Shown: positions 17,150 to 26,461, numbered from the stretch's first letter. The stretch is 64,000 nt of DNA from Bradyrhizobium yuanmingense (GCF_900094575.1 NZ_FMAE01000004.1:124001-188000), one strand, 5' to 3'. Numbers and translations are program-made. The notes: generated by a model not told the origin, from the letters alone.

Positions 17150-18313
17150 ATGGCTGATCTCTCCGTCATTGACCGGTTCACCGACACCTTCTCGCGCTAC
17201 ATCGACTCCGGATTTGGCCTTCTGTCTGGCGACGTCTCATTCTTGAGCTCAACGTTGATCGGCATCGACCTGACGCTGGCAGGGCTTGCCTGGAGCATGC
17301 GGGCTGACGACCACATCATGGTCACGCTGGCCAAGAAGGTGCTCTATGTCGGTGCTTTCGCGTTCATTATCGGCAACTTCAAGAGCCTTGCCGATATTGT
17401 CTTTGCCTCGTTCTCCAGCATCGGTCTTAAGGCATCCGGCGGGAGCTTGAGCGCGGCCGACCTGGCGCGGCCGGGCTTTGTCGCCTCCGCCGGGTTCACG
17501 GCCGCCCATCCGCTTCTGGAGGAGACCGGGCAATTCTCTGGCTTTGATGTCCTGACCAACCTGCCCACGATCCTGATCCTGCTGTTCTGCTGGATCCTGA
17601 TCGTGCTCGCGTTCTTCATCCTCTCGGTGCAACTCTTCGTCACGCTCATCGAGTTCAAGCTGACGACGCTTGCAAGCTTCATTCTCGTGCCTTTCGCCCT
17701 GTGGGGTAAGACCGCGTTCCTCGCGGAAAAGACCCTCGGCAACGTGGTTGCCTCAGGGGTGAAGGTGATGGTCCTCGCGATCATCATCGGCATTGGCTCG
17801 ACCATCTTCGGTCAGCTCGCAAGCACGCTGACCCGGCCGGTCGACATCGTGTCGGCCATGAGCTTGCTGCTTGCGGCCCTTTCGCTGTTTGGCCTTGGCA
17901 TCTTCGGCCCAGGCATCGCGGCAGGATTGGTCTCAGGTGCGCCCCAGTTAGGGGCCGGTGCAGCCGCGGGAACGGTGGCGGGTGCGGCGGCTGTGGTGAT
18001 CGGCGGCGGAGCGGCGGTCGCGGGAGGGCTGCGCCTTGCGGCGGGCGGCTCAATGACTGCGGTTCGCTCAGCTGCGTCCCTAACTGGTGCGTCTTCGGCT
18101 GCCGGCACATCAGCTCGGGCCGCAACGGTGGATCAGCTCGCGAGCGCGGGTACTGGCGGCGCAACGAATGGAGCGGCTGCGTCGGGCACAGGGCGTTCAG
18201 CGGCACCGTCAGGTCGCGGACACGCGAGGGAAGCGGCCCAAGTCGCAGCCCACACGCTGAAAGAGGGCGACAAAGGTGGGCATTCGTCGGGCCCGAAACT
18301 GGGGGAGGAGTAG
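17150..18313 (+). CDS. trbL: TrbL, VirB6-like polytopic membrane protein
   Basis: A 387-residue channel protein. It begins DLSVIDRFTDTFSRYIDSGFGLL, as TrbL does, and has about six hydrophobic segments between residues 25 and 260 (for example ILILLFCWILIVLAFFILS and VMVLAIIIGIGSTIFG). A long Ala/Gly/Ser-rich cytoplasmic tail from residue 260 has low complexity, which is normal in the family. Confidence 0.92.
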   Translation: MADLSVIDRFTDTFSRYIDSGFGLLSGDVSFLSSTLIGIDLTLAGLAWSMRADDHIMVTLAKKVLYVGAFAFIIGNFKSLADIVFASFSSIGLKASGGSLSAADLARPGFVASAGFTAAHPLLEETGQFSGFDVLTNLPTILILLFCWILIVLAFFILSVQLFVTLIEFKLTTLASFILVPFALWGKTAFLAEKTLGNVVASGVKVMVLAIIIGIGSTIFGQLASTLTRPVDIVSAMSLLLAALSLFGLGIFGPGIAAGLVSGAPQLGAGAAAGTVAGAAAVVIGGGAAVAGGLRLAAGGSMTAVRSAASLTGASSAAGTSARAATVDQLASAGTGGATNGAAASGTGRSAAPSGRGHAREAAQVAAHTLKEGDKGGHSSGPKLGEE

Positions 18314-18316
18314 GAT

Positions 18317-19021
18317 ATGGCTGGTCAGCCCTTTCAGCGCGTGTCCGTCCGCTACGGTGAAACGCCAGAGCCGGTAACGCCCTATCAGAAGGCAGCCCAG
18401 GTCTGGGACGAGCGGCTCGGGTCCGCCCGTGTCCAGGCCAGCAACTGGCGGCTTGCAGCGCTGGCAGCCATCGGCCTGTCCAGCGTCCTCGGATTGACGA
18501 TCTTCACCCAGATCGCTCGCTCCGGTGTCGTACCCTATGTGGTCGAGGTCGATCGGCTTGGTGAAGTCCGAGCAGTCGGGCCGGCGCTCGAGGCCTACCA
18601 GCCGTCAGACGCACAGATCGCGCATTTCCTTGCGCGGTTCATCGAGAACGTCCGCTCGCTGTCGATCGATCCGGTCATCGTCCGGGCGAACTGGCTGCGT
18701 GCCTACGACTTCGTCACCGACCGCGGCGCACAAGCATTGAACGACTACGCCCGTGAAGCCGATCCGTTCACGAAGATCGGCTCCAGGACCGTGACGGCCG
18801 AAGTCACGTCCGTGGTGCGTGCGTCCGGCGACAGCTTCGAGATCCGCTGGAGAGAGAACACCTACGAGAACGGGGCGATCGCAAAGACCGAGCGCTTCAC
18901 GGGTCTCGTCACCACCGTTCTCAAGCCGCCCGCGGATGCCGAAACGCTGCGGAAGAACCCCCTCGGCCTCTACGTCCATTCCCTCAACTGGTCGCGCGAC
19001 CTCATCGGAGACGCCAAATGA
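18317..19021 (+). CDS. trbF: TrbF, VirB8-like bitopic protein
   Basis: A 234-residue inner-membrane assembly factor: short cytoplasmic N-terminus (YGETPEPVTPYQKAAQVWDERLG), one membrane helix (LAALAAIGLSSVLGLTIF, about residues 46-63) and the VirB8 periplasmic domain (YVVEVDRLGEV to LGLYVHSLNWSRDL). GAGGAGTAGGAT precedes ATG 18317. It overlaps trbG by four bases. Confidence 0.93.
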   Translation: MAGQPFQRVSVRYGETPEPVTPYQKAAQVWDERLGSARVQASNWRLAALAAIGLSSVLGLTIFTQIARSGVVPYVVEVDRLGEVRAVGPALEAYQPSDAQIAHFLARFIENVRSLSIDPVIVRANWLRAYDFVTDRGAQALNDYAREADPFTKIGSRTVTAEVTSVVRASGDSFEIRWRENTYENGAIAKTERFTGLVTTVLKPPADAETLRKNPLGLYVHSLNWSRDLIGDAK

Positions 19022-20043
19022 ATTCCAGAGTCCTTGCCAAGCTCGCGTCGGCCAGCGTTTTAGCCTTGTCCCTTGGGCTTGCCGGATGCGCCACCAAACT
19101 CAATCTCGAAGCGCCCTATGATGAGATGACATTTGAGAAGGCGCTCCCAGAAACTGATCCGCCGGCGCCGGTGCAAGTCGTCGAAACACCCAAGGTCCTG
19201 CCTTTGCCGGGCCAGTTGAAACCCTTTCCGACAAAGGCCGTCAAGGAGGAAAAGCTGCCGCCGGAGCAGGCGATCGCAAAGGCCAACAAGGCGGCGAGGA
19301 TGGAGCCGACACGCGCCGGGTACATCAACGCTATCCAGGTTTACCCCTGGACGGAAGGTGCGCTTTACCGGCTCTATGCAAGCCCGGAGAAGGTCTCGAC
19401 CATCGCGCTTCAACCCGGTGAGGAACTGATCGACGTCTCCACGGGCGATACGGTTCGCTGGGTGGTTGGCGACACGTCGAGCGGGCAGGGGAGCGCCCGG
19501 CGGGTGCATATTCTCGTCAAGCCAACGCTTCCGGATATTCAGACCAACCTCGTGGTTCTGACTGACCGGCGGGCGTATCACCTCGAGCTCGTCTCGACCA
19601 AGCAGACCTATATGGCATCCATCTCCTGGACCTATCCGACGGATACGCTCGTCGCCCTCCACAAGCAGAACGTTGCCGCCCGGGAAGGCGAGGAGAGGAT
19701 CGCCGATCGCGGGGTGCGGCTCGACAGCCTGAATTTCCGCTATCGCATCGAAGGCGACGATCCGCCGTGGCGGCCGGTGCGCGCCTTCGACGACGGCCGC
19801 AAGGTCTATATCCAGCTGCCGTCCGGCCTGTCGCAAGGCGAAGCGCCGCCTTTGTTCGTCGCCGGAGCCGATGGCCGGCCGAACCTCGTCAACTACCGTG
19901 TCCGCGGTTCTTACTACATTGTCGATCGGATGTTCGGCGCCGCTGAGCTTCGTCTTGGCGAAGATCCGCAGCGTATCGTCCGGATCATCCGCATCGACGC
20001 GCGGCCCGTGTCGCAAGCCTTCAGCACCGGGAGCGCTTCATGA
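19018..20043 (+). CDS. trbG: TrbG, VirB9-like outer-membrane complex protein
   Basis: A 341-residue lipoprotein. The signal peptide ends in the lipobox LAGC (Cys about residue 23). The VirB9 fold follows: VYPWTEGALYRLYASPEKVSTIALQPGE, then TDRRAYHLELVSTKQTYMASISWTYP, with a C-terminal domain from NFRYRIEGDDPPWRP. It forms the outer ring with TrbI. Overlaps trbF and trbI by four bases each. Confidence 0.94.
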   Translation: MNSRVLAKLASASVLALSLGLAGCATKLNLEAPYDEMTFEKALPETDPPAPVQVVETPKVLPLPGQLKPFPTKAVKEEKLPPEQAIAKANKAARMEPTRAGYINAIQVYPWTEGALYRLYASPEKVSTIALQPGEELIDVSTGDTVRWVVGDTSSGQGSARRVHILVKPTLPDIQTNLVVLTDRRAYHLELVSTKQTYMASISWTYPTDTLVALHKQNVAAREGEERIADRGVRLDSLNFRYRIEGDDPPWRPVRAFDDGRKVYIQLPSGLSQGEAPPLFVAGADGRPNLVNYRVRGSYYIVDRMFGAAELRLGEDPQRIVRIIRIDARPVSQAFSTGSAS

Positions 20044-21314
20044 CGAGCTTGGATCAGGATCCGGAGCCGCTGGAACTGCGGGCTCGGCCACGGCCCGTGC
20101 GGCGCCTCAATAGGCGCGCTCTCATGATCGGCTGCGCTGTTGCGGCGCTGTTTGTTGGTGGAGCGATACTCATTGCGCTCAAGCCGATCTCCTTCAAGCA
20201 GTCCGAGCGAACGGAGCTGTACAATACCGACCGCAAGCAGACGGCCGAAGGCCTGAGCAAGCTGCCAAAGTCCTATGAAGACCTGCCGCCATCGACGCCG
20301 CGGCTCGGGCCGCCGTCGCCAGGGGACATTGGCAGGGCCTTTGCCGAAAATGAGAAGAAGGCTGGCGTCGCTCCGGACGCTGGCTTCCGAACCAATCCGG
20401 AGGAAGACGCCGAACGAGCCGAGCGGATCCGCCAGACGCGAGTCGCTCAGCAGGCAAAGGAGTCCGGCTTGTTCGTCCGCCTGTCGGAAAAACAGGAGAA
20501 GCGCAAGCAGGCAAGCCCGACTGACGCTCCAGCGATCACACAATCGACGTTCCGGCCTCCAACGCCCGACATCGGTCCATCTGCTGCGGAACTTGCAAAG
20601 ACGGCGCAGGCGATGATCGATCGCTCCAGCGAAATCATTCCGTCGTCGCAGGCGCGAAAGCTGGCCTTCGTGGGAGCGAAAGCCGACACGGAAACCGCCA
20701 ATCCCCACGCGCTAAAACTGGCACCATCCACCTATGCGGTGATGGCAGGATCGATCATCCCGGCGAGCCTCGTCACGGGGCTGAATTCGGACCTGCCTGG
20801 GACGACCATCGGCCAGGTCACCGAAAACGTCTACGACACGGTAACCGGCGAGCATCTCTTGATCCCGCAGGGGACAAGGATCGTCGGCAAGTACGATAGT
20901 GTCGTCGCCTTTGGCCAGAAGCGGGCGCTGGTCGTATGGAGCCGGCTCATCCTGCCCAACGGCAACTCGATCGTGATCGAGAACCTTCCGGCTACAGACG
21001 TTGCAGGCTACGCCGGACTCGAGGACCAGGTGGACTTCCATACCTGGCAGTTGCTCAAAGGCGTGGCCTTGGCGACCCTGATCGGGGTGGGGACCCAGCT
21101 TTCGATCGGCAATGACGAAAGCGATCTCGTCAAGGCGCTGCGAGAAAGCTCGCAGCAAACGACCAATCGTGCGGGGCAGCGCTTGGTGGAGCGCGAGCTC
21201 GACGTGCAGCCGACGATCACAGTGCGGCCGGGCTGGCCGCTCCGGGTGATTGTTTCGAAGGATCTGGTGCTGAAGCCGTACCACGACGTTCAGACGGTGG
21301 CGAAGGGCAGGTGA
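20040..21314 (+). CDS. trbI: TrbI, VirB10-like channel scaffold
   Basis: A 424-residue envelope-spanning protein: cytoplasmic N-terminus, one membrane helix (LMIGCAVAALFVGGAILIAL, about residues 30-49), a Pro-rich periplasmic linker, and the VirB10 beta-barrel domain from YAVMAGSIIPASLVTGLNSDLPG to the end, with the conserved LLIPQGTRIVGKYDS. Complete and unbroken. Confidence 0.94.
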   Translation: MTSLDQDPEPLELRARPRPVRRLNRRALMIGCAVAALFVGGAILIALKPISFKQSERTELYNTDRKQTAEGLSKLPKSYEDLPPSTPRLGPPSPGDIGRAFAENEKKAGVAPDAGFRTNPEEDAERAERIRQTRVAQQAKESGLFVRLSEKQEKRKQASPTDAPAITQSTFRPPTPDIGPSAAELAKTAQAMIDRSSEIIPSSQARKLAFVGAKADTETANPHALKLAPSTYAVMAGSIIPASLVTGLNSDLPGTTIGQVTENVYDTVTGEHLLIPQGTRIVGKYDSVVAFGQKRALVVWSRLILPNGNSIVIENLPATDVAGYAGLEDQVDFHTWQLLKGVALATLIGVGTQLSIGNDESDLVKALRESSQQTTNRAGQRLVERELDVQPTITVRPGWPLRVIVSKDLVLKPYHDVQTVAKGR

Positions 21315-21317
21315 GGG

Positions 21318-21551
21318 ATGAAGCTTGCGAAGCTGCCGGATCGGACCCCAGTGAAGATGAACGTTGTGGTTATGCCAGGCCTGGCGCAACGGCTGCGCGA
21401 GTATGCTGCCTTCTATGCAGAGACCTATGGCAGCAAGGAAGAGGTGACTGAACTGATACCGTTCATGCTTGAGGCATTTCTCGATGGCGACGTAGCCTTC
21501 AAGAAAGGGAGGAAGAAGGTCGATGGTACAATATCGTCTTCTAGTGATTGA
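21318..21551 (+). CDS. DUF2274 protein
   Basis: A 77-residue protein that regularly follows trbI. It begins MKLAKLPDRTPVKMNVVVMP, then RLREYAAFYAETYG and LIPFMLEAFLDGD, the DUF2274 core. The pattern of a short strand followed by two helices resembles a ribbon-helix-helix protein, though its function has not been shown. It starts three bases after the trbI stop and closes the trb operon. Confidence 0.88.
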   Translation: MKLAKLPDRTPVKMNVVVMPGLAQRLREYAAFYAETYGSKEEVTELIPFMLEAFLDGDVAFKKGRKKVDGTISSSSD

Positions 21552-21573
21552 CAGGGCCCCTACTGATAGAGAG

Positions 21574-21975
21574 CTATGCCCTTTCGGCGAGTGCGGTCCT
21601 CACATGTTCGATCGATGCCTCCAGCGATCTCAAGAGCCCACTCAGTTCACTTGTCGGCAGTTCCTCTAGACGAAGCCTATCGCTGTCGACGGTTTGTGAA
21701 ACCAGACGATCGATTGGGACGCTCGAATGAGGCCCCTCCAAAGCTAATCCGGATGACCCGAAGATTTGAGACACTATCTCGCCGGAAGGACGAATCGTAG
21801 TGACCAGCTCCAGACCGCCTGCTATTCCCTGTTCAAGTACTTCAACGGGAAGTTCAACACTTGCCAAGATGGAGTCCATACCGTCAGCTCGATATCCAAT
21901 GCGAAGAAGCCGCCCCTTAGTCATGGCGACCTGTTCGACGAACGGTTTAGCTGACGGCGTTAGCACATTGGTCAT
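21574..21975 (-). CDS. hypothetical protein divergent from the Xre regulator
   Basis: A 133-residue soluble protein beginning MTNVLTPSAKPFVEQVAMTKGRLLRIGYRADG. The middle holds strand-rich segments (SILASVELPVEVLEQGIAGGLELVTTI) and the end a helix (LRSLEASIEHVRTALAERA). I do not recognise the family. It diverges from the Xre gene over a perfect palindrome, the arrangement of qseM-qseC in ICEMlSym(R7A). It is not a DUF2285 protein, however, so it is not an obvious QseM and may be another regulator target. Its 3' end converges on the trb operon. Confidence 0.65.
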   Translation of the reverse strand: MTNVLTPSAKPFVEQVAMTKGRLLRIGYRADGMDSILASVELPVEVLEQGIAGGLELVTTIRPSGEIVSQIFGSSGLALEGPHSSVPIDRLVSQTVDSDRLRLEELPTSELSGLLRSLEASIEHVRTALAERA

Positions 21976-22004
21976 CCAAAGCTTCCCAGCAAGGTACGAA
22001 TAAT

Positions 22005-22020
22005 ACCTAGTATACTAGGT
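22005..22020. promoter_or_regulatory. 16-bp perfect palindrome, divergent operator
   Basis: ACCTAGTATACTAGGT is a perfect 16-base palindrome lying 29 bases from the divergent gene's ATG and 34 bases before the Xre gene's ATG. Xre/controller-type regulators bind such sites as dimers, so the Xre protein probably controls both promoters here. Confidence 0.65.
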
Positions 22021-22054
22021 GGAGATCAAGTGACGTTTGAGGCCGTCTTGCCGC

Positions 22055-22264
22055 ATGAAGTTGCGGCGGGTGGTAGCCCAAAATCTTCGGCGACTACGAC
22101 GGAAGGGCGGCCTTACTCAGGAAGAGTTGGCTGATCGCGCTGGCCTGAATCGCAACTACATTGGAATGATCGAGCGCGAGGAAAATTCACCGACCGTTGA
22201 CGCTCTCGAACAAATTTCGAAAGCACTGGGGGTTGATCCTGTTGTCCTATTTCAGGACCGATAG
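22055..22264 (+). CDS. Xre-family regulator, QseC/controller-protein-like
   Basis: A 69-residue protein that is essentially one helix-turn-helix domain: VAQNLRRLRRKGGLTQEELADRAGLNRNYIGMIEREENSPTVD with a closing helix ALEQISKALGVDPVVLF. Size and sequence resemble controller proteins of restriction systems and QseC, the switch regulator of ICEMlSym(R7A) that governs the antiactivator QseM. Position beside the transfer genes and the palindromic operator fits. The frame extends to TTG 22037; ATG 22055 is preferred as it starts just before the domain. Confidence 0.8.
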   Translation: MKLRRVVAQNLRRLRRKGGLTQEELADRAGLNRNYIGMIEREENSPTVDALEQISKALGVDPVVLFQDR

Positions 22265-22317
22265 CTATCGGGTGGGCACCCTCATGGTCAGGGCGTAAAC
22301 CTCCGGCAGCCTGGACC

Positions 22318-22482
22318 ATGCATGGACCGGTCTGGGAGGCTGGCCGGCGTGCTGCCGATCATATCCACATAGTGTCGGTCGAGCATCCAGGGGTAGATCG
22401 CGAAGGCCTCGCCGAAGAGCACGCGATGCTCGCTCGGATGTCGGAGCTCCAGCGCTGGGTCACCGCCGAGCATGGAAGCTAA
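22318..22482 (+). CDS. small hypothetical protein
   Basis: A 54-residue frame from ATG 22318 to TAA 22480-22482. It has consistent coding character: GPVWEAGRRAADHIHIVSVEH, then acidic/amphipathic GLAEEHAMLARMSELQRWV. The composition is typical of a small helical soluble protein and lies in the spot where rhizobial elements carry short accessory genes. Family unknown. No strong ribosome site is seen. Confidence 0.45.
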   Translation: MHGPVWEAGRRAADHIHIVSVEHPGVDREGLAEEHAMLARMSELQRWVTAEHGS

Positions 22483-22530
22483 CCGGCGCCGTCACGTCGC
22501 GAAAGATCGGCGGTGCGGCCGTGTTCAGGA

Positions 22531-22728
22531 TCAGAAAGGAGGCTCGAGCTTCTGTCCGAAGTTGTCGGCGAAACGGTTCAAGAAGCGCCTGAGCGTTGAA
22601 TGCGTCCGCTCGAGCACCGCAACGCGGTGATTGTGCGCGGCCGCGAGCACCGCGATATCGCAGCCAATCGCGGCTTCCAGAGGAATATTCGGCAGGACGA
22701 ATGCCGGCGTCCAGTCGGCAGGAATCAT
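22531..22728 (-). CDS. small hypothetical protein or N-terminal gene fragment
   Basis: A 65-residue frame beginning MIPADWTPAFVLPNIPLEAAIGCDIAVLAAA and ending RRFLNRFADNFGQKLEPPF. The sequence has natural amino-acid balance, and the end looks like the interior of a longer protein, so it may be an N-terminal piece cut by the insertion of later cargo. Function unknown. The flanking stretch 22729-23006 holds nothing recognisable. Confidence 0.42.
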   Translation of the reverse strand: MIPADWTPAFVLPNIPLEAAIGCDIAVLAAAHNHRVAVLERTHSTLRRFLNRFADNFGQKLEPPF

Positions 22729-23006
22729 GTGCTATTCCTGTCTCGACGAGCAAAGCCCGCAGTGGTTGAAGTAGTTCTTCGTCAAATGACGACCAGACCG
22801 ATGATCGGCGACCGGCGACAACCTCGGCCCGATTTGGAACGGTGGTGGGATAGCTTGAATCGATGCAACTCAAAATAAGCATATGAAATTTCATGATAAT
22901 TCCTGTTGGCATCATCTTGAACATGCCAGAATTTTCGGGCTCCCTACGTCACGGGCGTCGGGATACAATCTATACGGGCAACGAATCGGGGCAAGGTTAG
23001 ACGCGG

Positions 23007-23999
23007 ATGGCCAAGGCGGACCATATCAAGAAGCTCGTCGCAAGTTTTGGCCGGAACCAGGAGTTTCGGGCCGCGGCGCTTCGCATCATCGACGAGGCGA
23101 CCAGTCAGGGGAAAAAACCCTTTGCCGAGTCGCTCAGGAAGATACTCGATGCCAATGTACGCGCGGATTACCAGACTGCCCCGCAGCCAGGGCTGACAAC
23201 CCTCGCAAGTCAGATTGATGCCGCCGCCGATCTCGTAGACGAAATTCCCGTCTCTCGCGGTCTCAATGACATCGTGTTGAACTCCGATACACGTTCGCTG
23301 ATCGAGGGCCTCATTGAGGAGCGTCGGCGGAGGGAAGAGCTGCGCCGTCATCGGCTGCCGGTCTCGACGCGATTATTGTTCTCGGGGCCTGCCGGTTGCG
23401 GCAAGACGCTATGTGCCGAGGTCCTTGCACGTGAACTGTCTTTGCCGCTTTACAGCGCACGCATCGACGTCATCATCTCATCTCTGCTCGGCGAAACCGC
23501 AAGCAACCTGCGCCGACTATTCGAGTTTGCGGAACGCAGGCCGTGCATTTTGTTTCTCGACGAATTCGATGCCCTGGCGCGCACGCGAACCGATATAGCC
23601 GAGCACAATGAACTGCGCCGCGTCGTCAACAGCCTGCTGCTCATGATCGAGCGATTCAAGGGGCCGGGCCTTGTGATCGCCGCGACCAACTTGCCGCAGT
23701 CCTTAGACGAGGCTCTTTGGCGGCGCTTCGACGATATTTTGTCATTTGATCCTCCCACCGAACGTGAGATCGCACTCTTGTTGAAACGTCAGTTTGCCAA
23801 TTTCCCTGCCCAGTTCGATCTCGACATGCCGGTCAGCAAACTGGTCGGCATGTCCTATGCGGACATCGAACGCATTTGCATCGATGCCATCAAGAAGGCC
23901 GTCTTGAAGAAGCGCAAATCCATCAGTGAGACCGAATTCGCCGCTGCGCTCCGGCAAGAAACGCGTCGCAAAGGGCTGACGTCGCGCCGCGGCCTGTAG
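23007..23999 (+). CDS. IetA-like AAA+ ATPase
   Basis: A 330-residue AAA+ protein: helical N-terminus (about 1-85), Walker A GPAGCGKT (127-134), Walker B ILFLDE (181-186), sensor-1 region LVIAATNLPQ, Arg finger LWRRFDD, and a C-terminal lid. It stands 12 bases before a subtilisin-like protease gene. This ATPase/protease pair matches ietA-ietS, described on pTiC58 as a plasmid-stability toxin-antitoxin pair and later reported as an anti-phage system. The ATPase is the antitoxin in the plasmid model. Assignment relies on pairing and motifs. Confidence 0.82.
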   Translation: MAKADHIKKLVASFGRNQEFRAAALRIIDEATSQGKKPFAESLRKILDANVRADYQTAPQPGLTTLASQIDAAADLVDEIPVSRGLNDIVLNSDTRSLIEGLIEERRRREELRRHRLPVSTRLLFSGPAGCGKTLCAEVLARELSLPLYSARIDVIISSLLGETASNLRRLFEFAERRPCILFLDEFDALARTRTDIAEHNELRRVVNSLLLMIERFKGPGLVIAATNLPQSLDEALWRRFDDILSFDPPTEREIALLLKRQFANFPAQFDLDMPVSKLVGMSYADIERICIDAIKKAVLKKRKSISETEFAAALRQETRRKGLTSRRGL

Positions 24000-24011
24000 T
24001 TTACAACTGAA

Positions 24012-26366
24012 ATGGCTAAGCTCCCGCATCTGCCGCTTCAGCGGTTGGACAAGACGCTCGACCGGCGCAGAGTTCCCGCGCCGGTAGCTCCTCCCGTACG
24101 AGGGAGTGCAAGCAGCCATGCAGCGAGCATCACCGCGCAAATTGATACGGCCGCGGCAGAGCAAATGGCGCTTCCGAGGATTGAAGGCATCGATCCCGAG
24201 CTGATCCTGAAAGTGCACTTGAGCGCGCCGATCCAGGAGGAGACGTGGCGCACCGCAGGCTTCAAAGTCCTCGCCCAGGAGCCTGGCGGCATCCTCGTGC
24301 TGTTTAGCGATGATACAGAGCTGAAGGCGTTCCGCCAGCGATTGGGTGAGTATCAGAAAGGCGTTCAAGGAGACGCCAAGAACCCGGCTTACAACCAGCT
24401 TTTCGCAGCGATCGACGACGTCCGCAGCCTCTCGGCTTCCGATCGTATCGGTGCGCGGCTTCGCGCTGACGGCAAATCATCAGCCGCAGATTTTGACGCG
24501 CGCGAGAATTTCACCATCGACATCGAGCTCTGGGACGCCCCGACCCAGCTCGATCGTCAGGTCCGGGTCCAAAAGATTGTCGAGCATGTCGAGAAGGCCG
24601 GCGGTGAAATTCTCTCTCGCTACATCGGTTCAACGGGCCTGATCGTTCTGCGCGCGCGAATGCGCGGATCAGTCTTGCGCACCCTGATCGAATTGCCAGC
24701 GGTTGCATGCGTCGATCTTCCTCCGATTCCAGATCTCGGCGAACGCGATCCGCCGGTCGTAACAGTTGACGATGTATCCGCGCCTGCGCCTGCCGTGGAT
24801 GCTCCACTGATCGGAATTGTCGATAGTGGAAGCACGGATCATCCGCTTATCGTGCCCTCTCTCGTCGATTCGATTGGTGTGCCCGAGAAACTGGGTACGG
24901 CTGACGTTTGGGGTCACGGGACGAAGGTGGCGGGCATCGCCACCTTCGGCGACATCCGGGAATGCATCGCTCGCGGGATCTTTGAAAGTCCCGTGCGGAT
25001 CATCTCGGCAAAGGTCGTAAATGACGAGGGTCGTTTCGACGACACCGACACGATTCCGGATCAAATGGAGCGGGCCATCCGGCTGCTTCATCAACGCGGT
25101 TGTCGGATCGTCAATATCGCGCTCGGAGATGCGCACCGCATCCCCTACGATGGCGGTCGCGTCTCGCCTTGGGCAGCGACGCTCGATACGTTGGCTCGCG
25201 AGCTCGACATTGTCATCATAATCTCTGCCGGAAACTCCAGTGCGGGTCAGCGCGCTCCCTGGGGAGAGGAACCCGAACAGATCACGCGGACCTACCCGGA
25301 CTATCTTGTCATTCCGGAAAATCGGATCGTCGACCCGGCCACGGCGGCCATCGCACTGACAGTCGGCAGTCTCGCCCACGCCAATGGCCTGCCGACCGAT
25401 GGTTCGGGCGGCGCGGAGCTGAGGGCCGTCACATCGCTAAATCTGCCGACCCCCGTGACCCGTTCGGGGCCTGGAGCAAACGATTCGATCAAGCCGGACC
25501 TCGTTGATTTCGGCGGCACGGTGCTCTTTGATGGCATGACCCAACGCATCGTGTCAGGTGATCAATACGCCAGCGCGGGAATGCTGACGTTGCGGCCAGA
25601 CTATCTCGACGGCCTGCTGACCTCCTCGACCGGGACTTCAATGGCGGCGCCTCGCATCGCCTACAAGGCGGCTCTGCTGCTTCGCGCCATGCCGGTGGCA
25701 TCCGCCAACATGATCCGCACTTTGCTTGCGCTCTCGGCCAACGCCCCCGCGGAAGCCCTGCAATGTCTGCAGAAGCTCGGCCCCGACGGCCAACGCGCCT
25801 GTTTGGGATATGGCGTTCCTGATATTGCGCGGGCGCTGGATTCCGAAGAGCGACGTGTGATTTTCATTGCTGACCGACAGGAACTGGCGACGGACCAGTT
25901 CGCGCTCTACCGAGTGCCTTTGCCGAAGGAGTTTCAGTCAACCAAAGGCAAGCGGCATATCCGCGTGAGCCTGGCGTTCGATCCGCCGGTCCGGCACACT
26001 CGGCTCGAATATCTCGGCCTACGTCTCAACTATCACCTCATCCGCGGTATGCAGCCCGACGCGATCTTTGAATATTTCAGGCACCGGACGAAGGAGGAAG
26101 CTCCGTTCGAGAAGTTGCCGGGGGCCGCGAAGTGCCCGCTCGGTCCGTCTCGAGACCTGCGGGGGACGAGTACGCTGCAAAGATCGACAATGACGATGCA
26201 TCAGAATGTCGACCGTTATGGCGATGACTATTATCTCGCCGTGTTTGCGGAGCGCCGATGGGCAGGAGAAGAAATTGCGCATCAACGCTTTGCTGTCGCT
26301 GTTGAGTTGGAGCACGAGGCAGAGGTCAATATTCATCAGCCGCTGCGCGTTCACCTGCGCGCATGA
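24012..26366 (+). CDS. IetS-like subtilisin-family serine protease
   Basis: A 784-residue S8 protease with no signal peptide, so probably cytoplasmic. Catalytic residues are Asp271 (GIVDSGS), His302 (WGHGTKVAGI), oxyanion Asn408 (ISAGNSS) and Ser543 (TGTSMAAP), so the triad is intact. A 260-residue N-terminal domain and a 200-residue C-terminal domain flank it. Paired with the AAA+ gene upstream it fits ietS, the protease (toxin) partner, which presumably cleaves a host or phage target. The gene is undamaged. The Shedu-like gene follows 95 bases later. Confidence 0.85.
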   Translation: MAKLPHLPLQRLDKTLDRRRVPAPVAPPVRGSASSHAASITAQIDTAAAEQMALPRIEGIDPELILKVHLSAPIQEETWRTAGFKVLAQEPGGILVLFSDDTELKAFRQRLGEYQKGVQGDAKNPAYNQLFAAIDDVRSLSASDRIGARLRADGKSSAADFDARENFTIDIELWDAPTQLDRQVRVQKIVEHVEKAGGEILSRYIGSTGLIVLRARMRGSVLRTLIELPAVACVDLPPIPDLGERDPPVVTVDDVSAPAPAVDAPLIGIVDSGSTDHPLIVPSLVDSIGVPEKLGTADVWGHGTKVAGIATFGDIRECIARGIFESPVRIISAKVVNDEGRFDDTDTIPDQMERAIRLLHQRGCRIVNIALGDAHRIPYDGGRVSPWAATLDTLARELDIVIIISAGNSSAGQRAPWGEEPEQITRTYPDYLVIPENRIVDPATAAIALTVGSLAHANGLPTDGSGGAELRAVTSLNLPTPVTRSGPGANDSIKPDLVDFGGTVLFDGMTQRIVSGDQYASAGMLTLRPDYLDGLLTSSTGTSMAAPRIAYKAALLLRAMPVASANMIRTLLALSANAPAEALQCLQKLGPDGQRACLGYGVPDIARALDSEERRVIFIADRQELATDQFALYRVPLPKEFQSTKGKRHIRVSLAFDPPVRHTRLEYLGLRLNYHLIRGMQPDAIFEYFRHRTKEEAPFEKLPGAAKCPLGPSRDLRGTSTLQRSTMTMHQNVDRYGDDYYLAVFAERRWAGEEIAHQRFAVAVELEHEAEVNIHQPLRVHLRA

Positions 26367-26461
26367 GGCGCTCGACGGCATTCGGGCCGCGACGAGAATG
26401 CCGAGCACATGAGAATGCGACGAACAGATATTGCGATTGCGGGATGGGGACCGTTGATCAT

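Noticed and set aside
22460..22924. Minus-strand frame of 154 codons
   Set aside because: Composition is Arg/Ser-rich and it overlaps better-supported small frames at 22318-22482 and 22531-22728.
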